From positions 2,790,001-2,854,000 of the forward strand of contig NZ_CP069004.1 in NCBI RefSeq assembly GCF_016801775.1: 64,000 nucleotides of DNA. Reading direction: 5' to 3'. The notes below the pieces were generated by a model, which worked only from the letters and a program-made list of their open reading frames with translations, was not told where the DNA came from and did no database searches. Position numbers and translations under genes: made by a program. This stretch comes from Sulfitobacter mediterraneus (GTDB lineage: Bacteria > Pseudomonadota > Alphaproteobacteria > Rhodobacterales > Rhodobacteraceae). Shown here piece after piece: positions 1 to 8,911 of this stretch (positions are counted from its first letter, which is position 1; every line of letters starts with the position of its first letter).

Positions 1-2
1 AC

Positions 3-695
3 GCGGCGATGATGGCCGATGCCGGGATAGATATATCCGAACTCCAAGGCGAGGCGGCAGCCTTGGCCGAGGATGGCAAGACGGTCTTTTTCGCCGCGCA
101 AGAGAGCCGCGCGATGGCGCTGATTGCGGTGTCCGATCCGATCAAGGCCGAAAGCCGTGATGCGATTGCGGCCCTCAAGGCTCGCGGGATCGAGGTTGCC
201 ATGATTACTGGGGATGGCGAACAGACAGGACAAGCCGTCGCGCGGGCGCTGGGCATCGACAAGGTGATCGCCGAGGTACTGCCAGAGGGCAAAATCACTG
301 CGCTGGACGGTCTTGGCGGCCCGGACCGGCAGGTGGCTTTTGTCGGTGATGGGATCAATGATGCGCCGGTCCTGGCCCATGCGGATGTGGGAATCGCCAT
401 CGGAACCGGCACCGATGTGGCCATTGAAACGGCGGATGTTGTGTTGATGTCCGGCACGCTTGACGGAGTGGTTGCCGCATTTGACATCTCACGTCTGACC
501 CTGCGCAATATCCGGCAAAATCTGGTTTGGGCTTTTGGCTATAACATCTTGTTGATTCCGGTTGCCGCGGGTCTGCTATACCCTGCGTTCGGAATGCTTT
601 TGTCGCCGGCGATGGCGGCAGGGGCGATGGCGTTTTCATCGGTCTTTGTGCTGACAAATGCACTGCGGCTCAGACGTGCAGGAGGGGTCACATGA
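3..695 (+). CDS. copA: Copper-exporting P1B-type ATPase, C-terminal part (5' end outside window)
   Basis: This reading frame is open to the left edge, so only about 230 C-terminal residues are present. It carries the back half of a P-type ATPase: the hinge TGDGEQTG, the invariant GDGINDAP of the phosphorylation domain, and two hydrophobic segments at the C-terminus matching the last membrane pair of heavy-metal pumps. The phosphorylated DKTG and the metal-binding CPC would lie upstream of the window. The stop overlaps the start of a CueR-like MerR regulator (ATGA), which points to Cu(I) export across the inner membrane rather than Zn or Cd. Family assignment is firm; copper specificity is inferred from the neighbour. 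Confidence 0.88.
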   Translation, partial: AAMMADAGIDISELQGEAAALAEDGKTVFFAAQESRAMALIAVSDPIKAESRDAIAALKARGIEVAMITGDGEQTGQAVARALGIDKVIAEVLPEGKITALDGLGGPDRQVAFVGDGINDAPVLAHADVGIAIGTGTDVAIETADVVLMSGTLDGVVAAFDISRLTLRNIRQNLVWAFGYNILLIPVAAGLLYPAFGMLLSPAMAAGAMAFSSVFVLTNALRLRRAGGVT

Positions 696-1081
696 ACATC
701 AAAGAGGTTGGGGCCGCCACGGGTCTGCCTGTAAAAACCATCCGCTATTACGAAGATATCGGATTGGTCAGCCCCAAACGGCAAAGCAACGGATACCGTG
801 TGTTCAGTGACACGGACCAGCACAAGCTTGCGTTTCTGGCCCGCGCCAGATCGCTGGGTTTTCCGGTGGAAAGCTGTCGCAGTCTGCTTGCCCTCTACGA
901 CGACAAGGGCCGCGCCAGCGCAGATGTGAAACAGATCGCCAAAGAACACCTCAAAGAGATCGATCGCAAACTGGCCGAGCTGTCAGCGATGCGTGACACC
1001 CTTGGGCATCTGGTAGAAGCCTGCGCGGGGGATCATCGCCCCGATTGCCCCATTCTACAGGATCTGGCCGCCCCAACCTGA
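692..1081 (+). CDS. cueR: MerR-family Cu(I)-responsive transcriptional regulator
   Basis: A 129-residue MerR protein: N-terminal winged helix with the family sequence [11 protein letters not shown] around residues 16-26, then a dimerisation helix, then a C-terminal metal loop of the form [12 protein letters not shown]. The two cysteines eight positions apart match the CueR Cu(I) site, which binds monovalent Cu, Ag and Au. It overlaps the last four bases of the ATPase gene, so both are probably on one mRNA. CueR normally activates the copA promoter from a dyad between over-spaced -35 and -10 boxes; that promoter is not in the window. Confidence 0.87.
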   Translation: MNIKEVGAATGLPVKTIRYYEDIGLVSPKRQSNGYRVFSDTDQHKLAFLARARSLGFPVESCRSLLALYDDKGRASADVKQIAKEHLKEIDRKLAELSAMRDTLGHLVEACAGDHRPDCPILQDLAAPT

Positions 1082-1163
1082 GCCGCCCGGCATTGAGGTT
1101 TTATGCGACCTGCGTTTAGGTGGCGCGGCCTGCATCTCGCAGGGTTTGCGAAAGGAACAGCCG

Positions 1164-1856
1164 ATGTATGTGATCAACCCGCCGAAACAGGCCAGCCTCG
1201 CGGTGCAAAGCACCGATGACCGGTTTCCGGTGCGGCGGATTTTCTGTGTGGGCCGGAATTATGAGGCACATGCCCGCGAGATGGGCAAAGATCCAACGCG
1301 GGAAGCGCCGTTCTTTTTCACGAAACCAACCGATGCCGCAGTCGACACACCCTTCACCCTGCCATACCCAAAATTGACCGAGGATTTGCACCACGAGATT
1401 GAGCTGGTGATTGCGCTGGGCAAAGGCGGATCTGACATTGCCGAGGCGGATGTGATGACCCATGTTTGGGGCGCAGCCGTTGGCCTTGATATGACCCGCC
1501 GCGACCTACAGGGCGAAGCGAAAAAGATGGGCCGCCCGTGGGATTGGGGCAAAGCCTTTGACAACTCCGCGCCGATTTCTGCGATCAAGCCTATCGCGGA
1601 TGTCCCAAGTGTTGAAACCGGGCGCATATGGCTGTCCGTGAACGGTGAGATCCGGCAGGATGCGGATTTGTCCGATCTGATCTGGTCGGTGCGCGAAACC
1701 GTTGCGATCCTGTCGCGGGCGATGACACTGGCCCCCGGTGATCTGATCATGACAGGCACCCCGGCGGGCGTTGGCCCGGTTGCCCCCGGCGATGTGATCA
1801 CCGGCGGTGTGGATGGCATCGGAACCCTCGAAGTCAAGATCGGAGATCGCGCATGA
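1164..1856 (+). CDS. Fumarylacetoacetate hydrolase-family protein (fumarylpyruvate hydrolase-like)
   Basis: 230 residues, the size of single-domain FAH hydrolases acting on fumarylpyruvate or acylpyruvates. Recognisable features are RIFCVGRNYEAHAREMG near the N-terminus, FFFTKPTDA, the metal-binding HHEIELVIAL with acidic ligands, and the late GDLIMTGTPAGVGP. An ATG start at 1164 is preferred over the in-frame TTG at 1146 because AAGGA sits about 7 bases before it. The gene overlaps the next one by four bases; a maleylacetoacetate/maleylpyruvate isomerase follows, so the pair would carry out isomerisation and hydrolysis of a ring-cleavage product (gentisate or homogentisate route). No ring-cleaving dioxygenase is present here, so the exact substrate is inferred. 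Confidence 0.85.
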   Translation: MYVINPPKQASLAVQSTDDRFPVRRIFCVGRNYEAHAREMGKDPTREAPFFFTKPTDAAVDTPFTLPYPKLTEDLHHEIELVIALGKGGSDIAEADVMTHVWGAAVGLDMTRRDLQGEAKKMGRPWDWGKAFDNSAPISAIKPIADVPSVETGRIWLSVNGEIRQDADLSDLIWSVRETVAILSRAMTLAPGDLIMTGTPAGVGPVAPGDVITGGVDGIGTLEVKIGDRA

Positions 1857-2500
1857 CGGATCTGGCATTGCACAATTACTTCCGGTCCTCGACCTCTGTG
1901 CGGGTACGGGCGGCGCTGAATCTCAAGGGGCTGAGCTATGATTATATTCCGCTGTCCCTGCTCAAGGGAGAACAAGCCAGTCCCGAACATCTGGCGCTAA
2001 ATCCGTCAGGTTTGGTGCCCACATTGGTCACGCCGGAGGGGGCATTGCCGCAATCCTTGGCAATTTTGGAATGGCTGGAGGAGGTATATCCAGAACCGCC
2101 GTTGCTGCCATCTGATCCTTGGGCGCGGGCGCGGGTGCGCAGCCTAGCTCAGATCGTCGCATTGGACATTCATCCAGTGAACAATCTGCGTATTCTCAAA
2201 CATCTCGAAGCCGAATTTGGCGTGGATGCAACGGGCAAGGCGGCGTGGTTTCGCAAATGGGCGAGCGCGGGCATGCAGGCGCTTGAAACACGGCTGGCGG
2301 CAGAACCGGAGACCGGCACGTTCTGCCATGGTGACACGGTTGGTCTGGCCGATCTGTGCCTCTACGCTCAAGTCCTTAACAACGCGCGGTTTGAGGTCGA
2401 TATGAAGCCCTACCCGACGATCAGGCGCATCCATGAGGCCTGCATGGAGGTGCCAGCCTTGGCGCAAGCTGCGCCTGCCAATCAGCCTGACGCGGTGTGA
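1853..2500 (+). CDS. maiA: Maleylacetoacetate / maleylpyruvate isomerase (zeta-class GST)
   Basis: 215 residues with a thioredoxin-like N-terminal half and an all-helical C-terminal half. The N-terminal FRSSTSVRVRAAL resembles the zeta-class glutathione-activating motif SSCSxRVR; the cysteine of that motif is replaced by threonine here. The segment LNPSGLVPTL contains the cis-proline, and LPQSLAILEWLEE is the glutathione gamma-glutamyl contact region. It uses glutathione to isomerise the cis double bond of maleylacetoacetate or maleylpyruvate. Translationally coupled (ATGA) to the preceding FAH-family hydrolase, which would take its product. Its last 19 bases overlap the end of the convergent hydrolase gene. 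Confidence 0.85.
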   Translation: MTDLALHNYFRSSTSVRVRAALNLKGLSYDYIPLSLLKGEQASPEHLALNPSGLVPTLVTPEGALPQSLAILEWLEEVYPEPPLLPSDPWARARVRSLAQIVALDIHPVNNLRILKHLEAEFGVDATGKAAWFRKWASAGMQALETRLAAEPETGTFCHGDTVGLADLCLYAQVLNNARFEVDMKPYPTIRRIHEACMEVPALAQAAPANQPDAV

Positions 2501-3291
2501 GCCTGCGCATGGGCAATGACCCGCTCTGCCACGGCTTCCGGCGCGTCCCAATGGATGGAATGGCCTGCATCGGGCAGGGTGATCTGTGAAACCCCCTCGA
2601 TGGCGGCGAAGGCTTGGCGCCCTTCCGCCTCGGGGATCATCAGATCCTCGGCGGCAAAAATCACCTGTGTTGGTGTTTTGATGTCCCCTGCGCGGGTACG
2701 CGGGCGGAAGTTGCGTAAGGCTTCGATCTGATGCGCCATGGCATCGACGGTCTGGGCATGGGGATAGGCCAGCGCCGCCTCGACCGCCATTTTGGCATTT
2801 TGCGGGTTTTCAAAAAACGCAGGCCGGAACGCCCAAGGGTAAAGGGCATTGAGCCAATGGGTTTCGCCCCCCTCGGCGCGGCGAATGGCCAGCAAGGTAT
2901 CAAAGACATGCATCGTGCGCGGTATCCGAACGGGCGCAGAGGCCAGTATGGTCAGCGAGGCCATTGCATCGCCCACGAGGCCGGACAATTCCATCGCCAT
3001 CAGTCCGCCCATCGAATGCCCGGTGACGTGATAACGCTCATGACCCAAATGCCGCATCAGCGCGGCGGCATCTTCGGCCATTTGTCCTACGCTCACCGGG
3101 GCATCCCAAGGGGTGGTCTGGCCAGTGGTGCGGTTGTCGGGGCGAATGACCGTAAAATGCGGTGTCAAAAGCCGGAGCAGAGCGCCCCAGCTGGCATTGT
3201 CGCCCATCATCCCGGCCAGCAGCAAGATCGGAGGACCGCTGCCATCGATTTCATAGTGCAGGGTGATATCATCGAGGGCCAAATCAGGCAT
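2482..3291 (-). CDS. Alpha/beta-fold hydrolase
   Basis: 269 residues from the ATG at 3291; longer upstream frames run inside the preceding gene. The fold is visible in order: PPILLLAGMMGDNASW (oxyanion loop), GHSMGGLMA nucleophile elbow with the catalytic serine, FAAEDLMIPEAEG with the acid, and DAGHSIHWDAPEAVAE with the catalytic histidine. The start overlaps the end of the P1 peptidase gene by 8 bases, so it is likely translated from the same message. The substrate cannot be told; esterase, lactonase or amide-cleaving activities are all possible. Last member of the minus-strand run that begins with the peptide ABC permeases. Confidence 0.82.
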   Translation of the reverse strand: MPDLALDDITLHYEIDGSGPPILLLAGMMGDNASWGALLRLLTPHFTVIRPDNRTTGQTTPWDAPVSVGQMAEDAAALMRHLGHERYHVTGHSMGGLMAMELSGLVGDAMASLTILASAPVRIPRTMHVFDTLLAIRRAEGGETHWLNALYPWAFRPAFFENPQNAKMAVEAALAYPHAQTVDAMAHQIEALRNFRPRTRAGDIKTPTQVIFAAEDLMIPEAEGRQAFAAIEGVSQITLPDAGHSIHWDAPEAVAERVIAHAQAHTASG

Positions 3292-4276
3292 TGAGTGTAC
3301 TCCAACAGGGCAAAAGATCGCCATCGGCGGGCGCCGCTTCATAGGCGGCGCGGGCAATGGCACGGGCCAGGCATTGCGCAGCGGCATGGCCAATCAACGT
3401 GGTGTCAGGCACCGCAGGGCCGGTGCCAGTGCTCAGGGCAAAGACCAGATCGCCGTCATGGGGCGTATGGGCCGGAACGGTCGCGCGGGCAATTCCATCG
3501 TGGGCAGCGACGGCGACCCGCTGGCATTGTGCCTTGGTCAGGGGGGCATCGGTTGCAATGATGGCGATGGTGGTGTTCTCACGTGGTGACATGGCCTGCA
3601 TCTTGCGGCTGTCCAATTGCAGACCCAGACCAGTCGCGGGATCAACGCCTTGGCCACCAAATTCATCCTCGATCTCAAATGGTGCCGCGAAAAAGTGTTT
3701 GTCGCCGGGTGTGGTCACCGCGCCAACAGGGTTGGCCGCAACGAGCGCCCCGACTGTGCTGCCATCTGGCAAAACCAACGAAGCCGATCCGAGCCCGCCT
3801 TTGACCATCGCCGTCAATGCGCCCGTGCCTGCGCCAAAACTGCCCAGCATAAAATCAGCCGAGGCATCTTCAAACGCCGCGCGGCCAAGGGCGCGGTAGG
3901 GGTTCTCGGTCCAGTCTTTTTCACCGCCATTGAGCAGATCAAACAAGATCGCCCCCGGCACAAGCGGGATCACCGCGCCGCGCACCTGAAACCCGCGCCC
4001 CTGTGCCCTCAACCCGTCAACCACACCGGAACAGGCATCAAGCCCGTAGGCCGACCCGCCCGAAAGCACCAGCGCCTCAACCTCTGTCACGGATTTGTCT
4101 GGGGCCAGCAGATCCGTTTCCCGTGATCCGGGTGCGCCGCCCATCACATGCACAGAGGCCACAAAGGGATTGGCGGCTGTGACAACCGTTGTACCGGATT
4201 TCAGGACATCGTCCTGCGCGTTGCCAACCAAGAGACCGGCAACATCGGTGATCAGGTTCTTGGGACCGGGTTTCAT
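3284..4276 (-). CDS. P1-family (DmpA/NylC) N-terminal-nucleophile aminopeptidase
   Basis: 330 residues from the ATG at 4276, which has AAAGGA just upstream. The P1 family makes one chain that cuts itself so that the new N-terminal Ser or Thr is the nucleophile. Visible family parts are LITDVAGLLVGNA, ALVLSGGSAYGLDACSGV near residues 68-85, the glycine-rich GSFGAGTGA near 145-153, and ENTTIAIIATDAPL, where cleavage between Asn234 and Thr235 would match the Asn/Thr site of the nylon-oligomer hydrolase NylC. Known members cut beta-peptides, D-amino acid amides or nylon oligomers. It lies 37 bases downstream of the GNAT gene and an ABC importer of the peptide type. Substrate is inferred only. Confidence 0.82.
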   Translation of the reverse strand: MKPGPKNLITDVAGLLVGNAQDDVLKSGTTVVTAANPFVASVHVMGGAPGSRETDLLAPDKSVTEVEALVLSGGSAYGLDACSGVVDGLRAQGRGFQVRGAVIPLVPGAILFDLLNGGEKDWTENPYRALGRAAFEDASADFMLGSFGAGTGALTAMVKGGLGSASLVLPDGSTVGALVAANPVGAVTTPGDKHFFAAPFEIEDEFGGQGVDPATGLGLQLDSRKMQAMSPRENTTIAIIATDAPLTKAQCQRVAVAAHDGIARATVPAHTPHDGDLVFALSTGTGPAVPDTTLIGHAAAQCLARAIARAAYEAAPADGDLLPCWSTLNA

Positions 4277-4313
4277 GGAAATGTCCTTTGGTTTTGAAGG
4301 AAAGGGCGCAAGG

Positions 4314-4781
4314 TCATCGCCCGACCCGAAATGCATAGCTGCCGCATTGGTTTGCGGTGCGTGGTGGGCCTTCTGTGATCTCGAAAACCGCGTCACAGCT
4401 TTCGAGGCATTGCCGCCAGAAAGCCATGCCATTGGGTGCATTCTCAGCGACACCCAAGACCCAATCACCGCCCAGCGCTTGAAAGATCAGTGTTGCGGCC
4501 TCTGTCCCGATCCCGCGATTGCGAAAGGCGGGTTGAATGGTGAACTCCGTCAATTCATGGCAACCATCCTTATGGTTCCACACAAGGGCGAAACCGACTG
4601 GCGCGCCATTGAGTTCGATCACGTAAGGATGCCGGCCTGGCTCGATCCAGTAACGGTCCAGCGCGTTTGGAAAATAGACCGGCCCTTCTGGCAAAAGCTC
4701 TCGGAAATAGGCTTCTGACATGGCGTCGATGACACCTCGGTTCTGTTCTGGCACCGGTGCGATGCTGATACGGTCGGTCAT
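4314..4781 (-). CDS. GNAT-family N-acetyltransferase
   Basis: 155 residues, a single GNAT domain. The acetyl-CoA pyrophosphate loop reads RNRGIGTEAA around residues 87-96, fitting Q/R-x-x-G-x-G/A; preceding strands include NGAPVGFALVWNH and CHELTEFTIQPAFRN. The start codon overlaps the stop of the double ATPase gene (ATGA), so it is coupled to the transporter. A small acetyltransferase beside a peptide importer and a peptidase could acetylate an imported amine or amino-acid product, but that is inference; the substrate is unknown. Confidence 0.82.
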   Translation of the reverse strand: MTDRISIAPVPEQNRGVIDAMSEAYFRELLPEGPVYFPNALDRYWIEPGRHPYVIELNGAPVGFALVWNHKDGCHELTEFTIQPAFRNRGIGTEAATLIFQALGGDWVLGVAENAPNGMAFWRQCLESCDAVFEITEGPPRTANQCGSYAFRVGR

Positions 4782-6379
4782 GCGCGGGCCTGCTCGATCT
4801 CGGGCAAGACCGGCGCGGCAGCAATCAGCGATTGCGTATAGGGATGCGCCGGACGTTCAAACACCGCTTCGGTCTGGCCCTGTTCGACAATCTCGCCCGA
4901 TTTCATCACCAACACCCGGTCCGTAACGGTGCGAACCACCGACAGATCGTGAGAGATGAACAAATAGGTCAGATCATAAGCGCCGCAGAGATCGGCCAGC
5001 AGGTCCAGGATTTGCGCCCGTACAGAAACGTCCAAGGCGCTTACCGCCTCGTCAAACAAGATCAGCTCGGGCCGGATGATCAGGGCGCGGGCGATGGCGA
5101 TGCGCTGCCGTTGACCGCCGGAAAACTCATGGATGTACTTGCTGGCGTCTTTGGGGGTCAGGCCGACCGCGGTCAGGGCTTCGTCAATCGCACGGGTGCG
5201 CGACGCGCCCTGCGGTGGATCAGGCAGCAAATGAAATGGTTCGGTGATCAAACGGTCAACCCGGTGCCGTGGATTGAAACTGCCGAATGGATCTTGAAAC
5301 ACCACCTGCATCTGGCGGCGCACGTCCAGATTGGGCCGCGTGCCACTGAAAACGGGTGCACCGTTCAAGGTGATGCTGCCACCCTGTACCTGCTCGAGCC
5401 CCAGCAGGGCGCGGGTCAACGTAGACTTGCCGCAGCCCGATTCCCCAACAAGGCCCAGTCTTTCACCGCGTTGAATGGTGAAAGACACATCGTTCACCGC
5501 CCGAAAATATCCCGGATGCCCGAACAGGCTGGTGCGCGGAAGACGGTAGTCGCGGATCACATTGCGCACCTCAAGCAATGGTTTTGGCGGTGGCGGTTCG
5601 GGCAGTGAAACGCGATGGCTGGACGCTTCAAACAACATCTTTGTGTAGGGATGGCGCATGTTTTGCAAAAGCGCCTGAGTCTCGCCCTGTTCCACCACTT
5701 CGCCGTGACGCATGACGATGATCCGGTCGGCCATATCGGCCACCACAGCCAGATCATGGGTGATCATCAGCAGGCCCATGCCGTCTTCTTGGGCCAGTTT
5801 TTTCAGCAGCGCCAATATCTGCGCCTGCGTGGTCACATCCAAGGCGGTTGTCGGCTCGTCCGCGATCAGCAAACGCGGGCGCAGAGCGATGGCCATGGCG
5901 ATCACAACCCGCTGACGCTGACCCCCGCTCAGCTCATGAGGATAGCGCGACAGGGGAAAACGGTCCTGGGGCAGACCGACACGGGACAGGGTTTCGGCGG
6001 CGCGGGATTCTGCCTCTTGCCGGGGTACTTCGCTGTGGTGCACGCGAATGGTCTCGGCCACCTGTGCGCCTATGGTCTGCACGGGGTTGAGTGCGGTCAT
6101 CGGTTCCTGAAACACCATGCCAATGTCATTGCCGCGAATGCCGCACAATTCCGCTTCAGTCAGCTCTGTCAAATCCTGATCGCCCAGCATGATGTGACCG
6201 CTGAGCTCGGTGCCCTTGGGCAGCAATTGCATAGTGGCCAGCGCGGTCAGGGATTTGCCTGATCCGCTCTCTCCCGTGACGGCAACAATTTCGCCGGGTG
6301 CAACCGACAGGGTCACGTCACGCAGGATTTTGAGCGCGTGAATGGACAGGGACAGATTGGTGATCTCAAGCAGGTTCAT
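4778..6379 (-). CDS. Peptide-type ABC transporter, fused double ATP-binding protein
   Basis: 533 residues holding two complete ATPase domains, as in YejF/GsiA-type proteins. Domain 1 has Walker A GESGSGKS (36-43), signature LSGGQRQRV and Walker [13 protein letters not shown]; domain 2, after a linker of about 30 residues, has [17 protein letters not shown] and [12 protein letters not shown]. Both end with the oligopeptide-type C-terminal region ([10 protein letters not shown] and [10 protein letters not shown]). It energises the two permeases encoded upstream with 4-base overlaps. The first halves of such pairs usually serve as DppD and the second as DppF. Peptides, opines or antibiotic-like peptides are the usual cargoes. 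Confidence 0.93.
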   Translation of the reverse strand: MNLLEITNLSLSIHALKILRDVTLSVAPGEIVAVTGESGSGKSLTALATMQLLPKGTELSGHIMLGDQDLTELTEAELCGIRGNDIGMVFQEPMTALNPVQTIGAQVAETIRVHHSEVPRQEAESRAAETLSRVGLPQDRFPLSRYPHELSGGQRQRVVIAMAIALRPRLLIADEPTTALDVTTQAQILALLKKLAQEDGMGLLMITHDLAVVADMADRIIVMRHGEVVEQGETQALLQNMRHPYTKMLFEASSHRVSLPEPPPPKPLLEVRNVIRDYRLPRTSLFGHPGYFRAVNDVSFTIQRGERLGLVGESGCGKSTLTRALLGLEQVQGGSITLNGAPVFSGTRPNLDVRRQMQVVFQDPFGSFNPRHRVDRLITEPFHLLPDPPQGASRTRAIDEALTAVGLTPKDASKYIHEFSGGQRQRIAIARALIIRPELILFDEAVSALDVSVRAQILDLLADLCGAYDLTYLFISHDLSVVRTVTDRVLVMKSGEIVEQGQTEAVFERPAHPYTQSLIAAAPVLPEIEQARA

Positions 6380-7191
6380 ACTCGAGCCACCCGCAGCCTG
6401 GGGTCCAGATAATCGCGCAACCCGTCGCCCATCAGGTTCAGCCCCAGCACTGTCAGGATGATCGCGAAACCCGGCACCAGCGCCATATGCGGTGCAATGC
6501 TGACCAAGGTCTGCGCATCAGCAAGCATCCGCCCCCATGACGGTGTTGGAGGCTGTGCACCTAGGCCGACATAGCTCAGGCCCGCCTCGGCCAGAATGCC
6601 CAGCGAAAACTGGATCGTGCCCTGCACAATCAGAAGATTGGTCACATTGGGCAAGATATGTTCAACAGAGATCCGTGCCGCGGATTTTCCTGCAACCCGT
6701 GCCGCAAGAATAAATTCCCGCTGCCACAGCGACAGCGCTGCGCCGCGGGTGATCCGGGCAAATACGGGGATGTTAAAAATGCCAATGGCAATGATGGCAT
6801 TGATCGCGCCTGCACCAAAGATCGCGGTGATCAGAATGGCAATCACAAGACTGGGAAAGGCAAACACCAGATCATTGCCGCGCATGATCAATTCATCCAG
6901 CCATGTGCCTTGCCGTGCTGCCGCCCAAAGGCCCAGCGGCACGCCAAGGCCCATCCCGATGCCAACAGCCACCAGCGCCACCGCAATCGAGGTGCGTGCG
7001 CCAACCATGATCATGCTTAGAATATCGCGGCCAAAATGGTCAGTTCCCAGCAGGTGTAGCGCATTGGGCGTCTTCAGCTTGTTGGCGATGTCCAGGGCGG
7101 CGTGGTCATAAGGGGTCCAGACAAAGCTGATCAATGCGGCGCAGACAAACACCGCAGACAGCACGCCGCCGATGATCAGATTGCGGATCAT
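6376..7191 (-). CDS. Peptide-type ABC transporter permease (DppC-like)
   Basis: 271 residues with an N-terminal membrane segment, a short periplasmic stretch containing LLGTDHFGRDILSMI, and five further membrane segments. LLGTDxxGRDxLS is the characteristic DppC/OppC motif, and the cytoplasmic coupling loop lies around VAGKSAARISVEHILPN. It overlaps both neighbours by four bases, in the order permease B, permease C, ATPase, which is the usual arrangement. It forms the transmembrane channel with the neighbouring DppB-like subunit. Confidence 0.93.
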   Translation of the reverse strand: MIRNLIIGGVLSAVFVCAALISFVWTPYDHAALDIANKLKTPNALHLLGTDHFGRDILSMIMVGARTSIAVALVAVGIGMGLGVPLGLWAAARQGTWLDELIMRGNDLVFAFPSLVIAILITAIFGAGAINAIIAIGIFNIPVFARITRGAALSLWQREFILAARVAGKSAARISVEHILPNVTNLLIVQGTIQFSLGILAEAGLSYVGLGAQPPTPSWGRMLADAQTLVSIAPHMALVPGFAIILTVLGLNLMGDGLRDYLDPRLRVARV

Positions 7192-8135
7192 GTGCGCGAC
7201 CTCAGCCGGGGATCAACAGCGGCGTAGGCCAGATCAACTAGGAAATTGACGGTGATGACAGAGAAGACCAAGAGCATCACCACCGATTCAACCACGATCA
7301 GATCGCGGGCGGAAATAGACTGAAACACCAGCCGCCCGAGACCGGGCAGATAGAACACCTGTTCAATGATGATCGATCCGGCCAGCAGGAAGGAAAACTG
7401 TAACCCGATGATGGTCAGCACCGGAATCAACGCATTGCGCAGCCCGTGCCGCCACAGGGCTTGCCGCGCTGTCAGGCCCTTGGCCCGTGCAGTGCGCATG
7501 AAATCTTCGCCCAGCACATCCAGCAGCGATGACCGCATGACACGGGCAAGAATGGCGGCCTGCGGCAGGGCGAGGGCGATCGCGGGCAAGGTTAGGGCAT
7601 GCAGACCGGCCCAAAGCCCTTTGTCCCACCCAACGAAACCACCCGCCGCAAACCAACGCAGGTTGATCGCAAAGATCAGCACCAGCATCATGGCAAACCA
7701 GAAGTTTGGCACCGCCACGCCCAGCTGGGTTGCCCCCATCACACCGATATCGCCCGCCTGGCCCCGGCGGGAAGCCGCGTAAATTCCGGCAGGAAAGGCC
7801 AAAACGGTACTGAGAACCAAAGCGTAAAGGGCCAGTGGCAAGGACACCCACAACCGGTCAGAGATCATATCCATCACAGGGGTGCGGTAGGTATAGGAGG
7901 TGCCAAAATCACCGCTGAGCATCCCGCCCACCCAGGTCAGGTAGCGCTGCACCTTGGGCACATCGAGGCCCAGTTCAGCGCGCAAAGCAGCCAGCGTTTC
8001 AGGTTGTGCGTTCATTCCCAGCATAAAGGAGGCCGGATCACCCGGCGCGATCTCTATCACGGCAAAGATCACAATCGACGCCACAGCAAGGCTGATAAAC
8101 AGCGAAATCAGGCGTTTGATCGTATAACGTAGCAT
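7188..8135 (-). CDS. Peptide-type ABC transporter permease (DppB-like)
   Basis: 315 residues, six membrane segments, N-terminal MLRYTIKRLISL typical of DppB. The periplasmic region contains IAPGDPASFMLG and a relative of the RAELGLD segment found in this family, and the EAA-type coupling loop is near RTARAKGLTARQALWRHGLRNALIPV. First gene of the minus-strand run; nothing recognisable as its substrate-binding protein stands directly upstream. The nearest candidate, a family 5 binding protein, is about 3.6 kb away at 11732-13210 with unrelated genes between. Confidence 0.93.
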   Translation of the reverse strand: MLRYTIKRLISLFISLAVASIVIFAVIEIAPGDPASFMLGMNAQPETLAALRAELGLDVPKVQRYLTWVGGMLSGDFGTSYTYRTPVMDMISDRLWVSLPLALYALVLSTVLAFPAGIYAASRRGQAGDIGVMGATQLGVAVPNFWFAMMLVLIFAINLRWFAAGGFVGWDKGLWAGLHALTLPAIALALPQAAILARVMRSSLLDVLGEDFMRTARAKGLTARQALWRHGLRNALIPVLTIIGLQFSFLLAGSIIIEQVFYLPGLGRLVFQSISARDLIVVESVVMLLVFSVITVNFLVDLAYAAVDPRLRSRT

Positions 8136-8393
8136 TACGGGAAGGTTAGGCGCAGGAGCGGGGCGGGTCCAGAGGGCTTTGGCGGCGATGCCCTGACGAA
8201 ATCGCAGTGAATTGACGCCTTGATATAGCGGTTGGTCAGGCCTCCCAAGCAGATGCCGTTTTCGTGATGACTGATATATGCCATATTTTACAACGGCTTG
8301 AGGGTATTAGGATAAAAGGCTTCATCTTCTTTAGGAACCAAATGTAAGCCGGCTGGTTGGTTTGGTGACGTTAATGAGTTTTGGAGAGTAACA

Positions 8394-8816
8394 ATGAACA
8401 CGACTGTAAAAACCCTTGCCATCGCCGCCCTCATGGGCACCGTGTCCGCACCTGCATTCGCAGACGGCCATATGAGCACATCCATGACATGTGCCGAATG
8501 GAAAGAGCTCGGTGATGAGGACCGCATGAAAGTTGCCCAAATGGCACTGGCCGAGATCGCAACAGGCGACGACGGTGAAAGCATGGAAGACAGCGCCACT
8601 GCAACTGACGATGGCGACGGTGTGACAGCTGCAGAAGCGACAGACAGCGATAACGGCAATGCCACAGGCGCAGAAGCGACAGCGAACGAATCGTCTTTGA
8701 CAGCGGATGAAAACACCATCAGCGATGACGACATGGCACTGTTCGAACGGACCTGCGACACCAACCTTGACGCTATGGTGTCCGAAGCGGCCATCGGCTC
8801 TGCCGGCACACGCTAA
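8394..8816 (+). CDS. Secreted acidic protein, HdeA-like, with low-complexity insert
   Basis: 140 residues starting after a GGAGAG ribosome site. A signal peptide (residues 1-23, ending AFA-DG) is followed by TCAEWKELGDEDRMKV and, near the end, MALFERTCDTNLDAMV. The two cysteines (33 and 121) bracket a helical pattern like that of HdeA-type periplasmic acid chaperones, which have one disulfide between two such cysteines. Between them lies an acidic insert of about 50 residues rich in Asp, Ala, Thr and Gly; a 13-base word (GCAGAAGCGACAG) occurs at 8631 and 8670, 39 bases apart and in frame. The HdeA link is a weak pattern match. A strong terminator follows. Confidence 0.62.
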   Translation: MNTTVKTLAIAALMGTVSAPAFADGHMSTSMTCAEWKELGDEDRMKVAQMALAEIATGDDGESMEDSATATDDGDGVTAAEATDSDNGNATGAEATANESSLTADENTISDDDMALFERTCDTNLDAMVSEAAIGSAGTR

Positions 8817-8839
8817 ATCAACGGACAGTTGAACAAATT

Positions 8840-8870
8840 GGGGCATCCTTCGGGGTGCCCCTTTTTTTTT
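8840..8870 (+). terminator. Rho-independent terminator
   Basis: A GC-rich stem of nine pairs or more (GGGGCATCC against GGGTGCCCC) closed by a TTCG tetraloop is followed directly by nine T residues. It ends the transcript of the HdeA-like gene 23 bases after its stop. Confidence 0.92.
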
Positions 8871-8911
8871 GTGTTGATGGCAAGAGCTGCCGCTTGGGAT
8901 AAGTATGGCGC

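Noticed and set aside
8136..8393. tRNA, small gene or sigma-factor promoter (GGAAC-N16-GGTT) before the HdeA-like gene
   Set aside because: No cloverleaf fits and no coding frame is convincing; the promoter-like match has a changed base and the matching sigma factor type is uncertain in this group.
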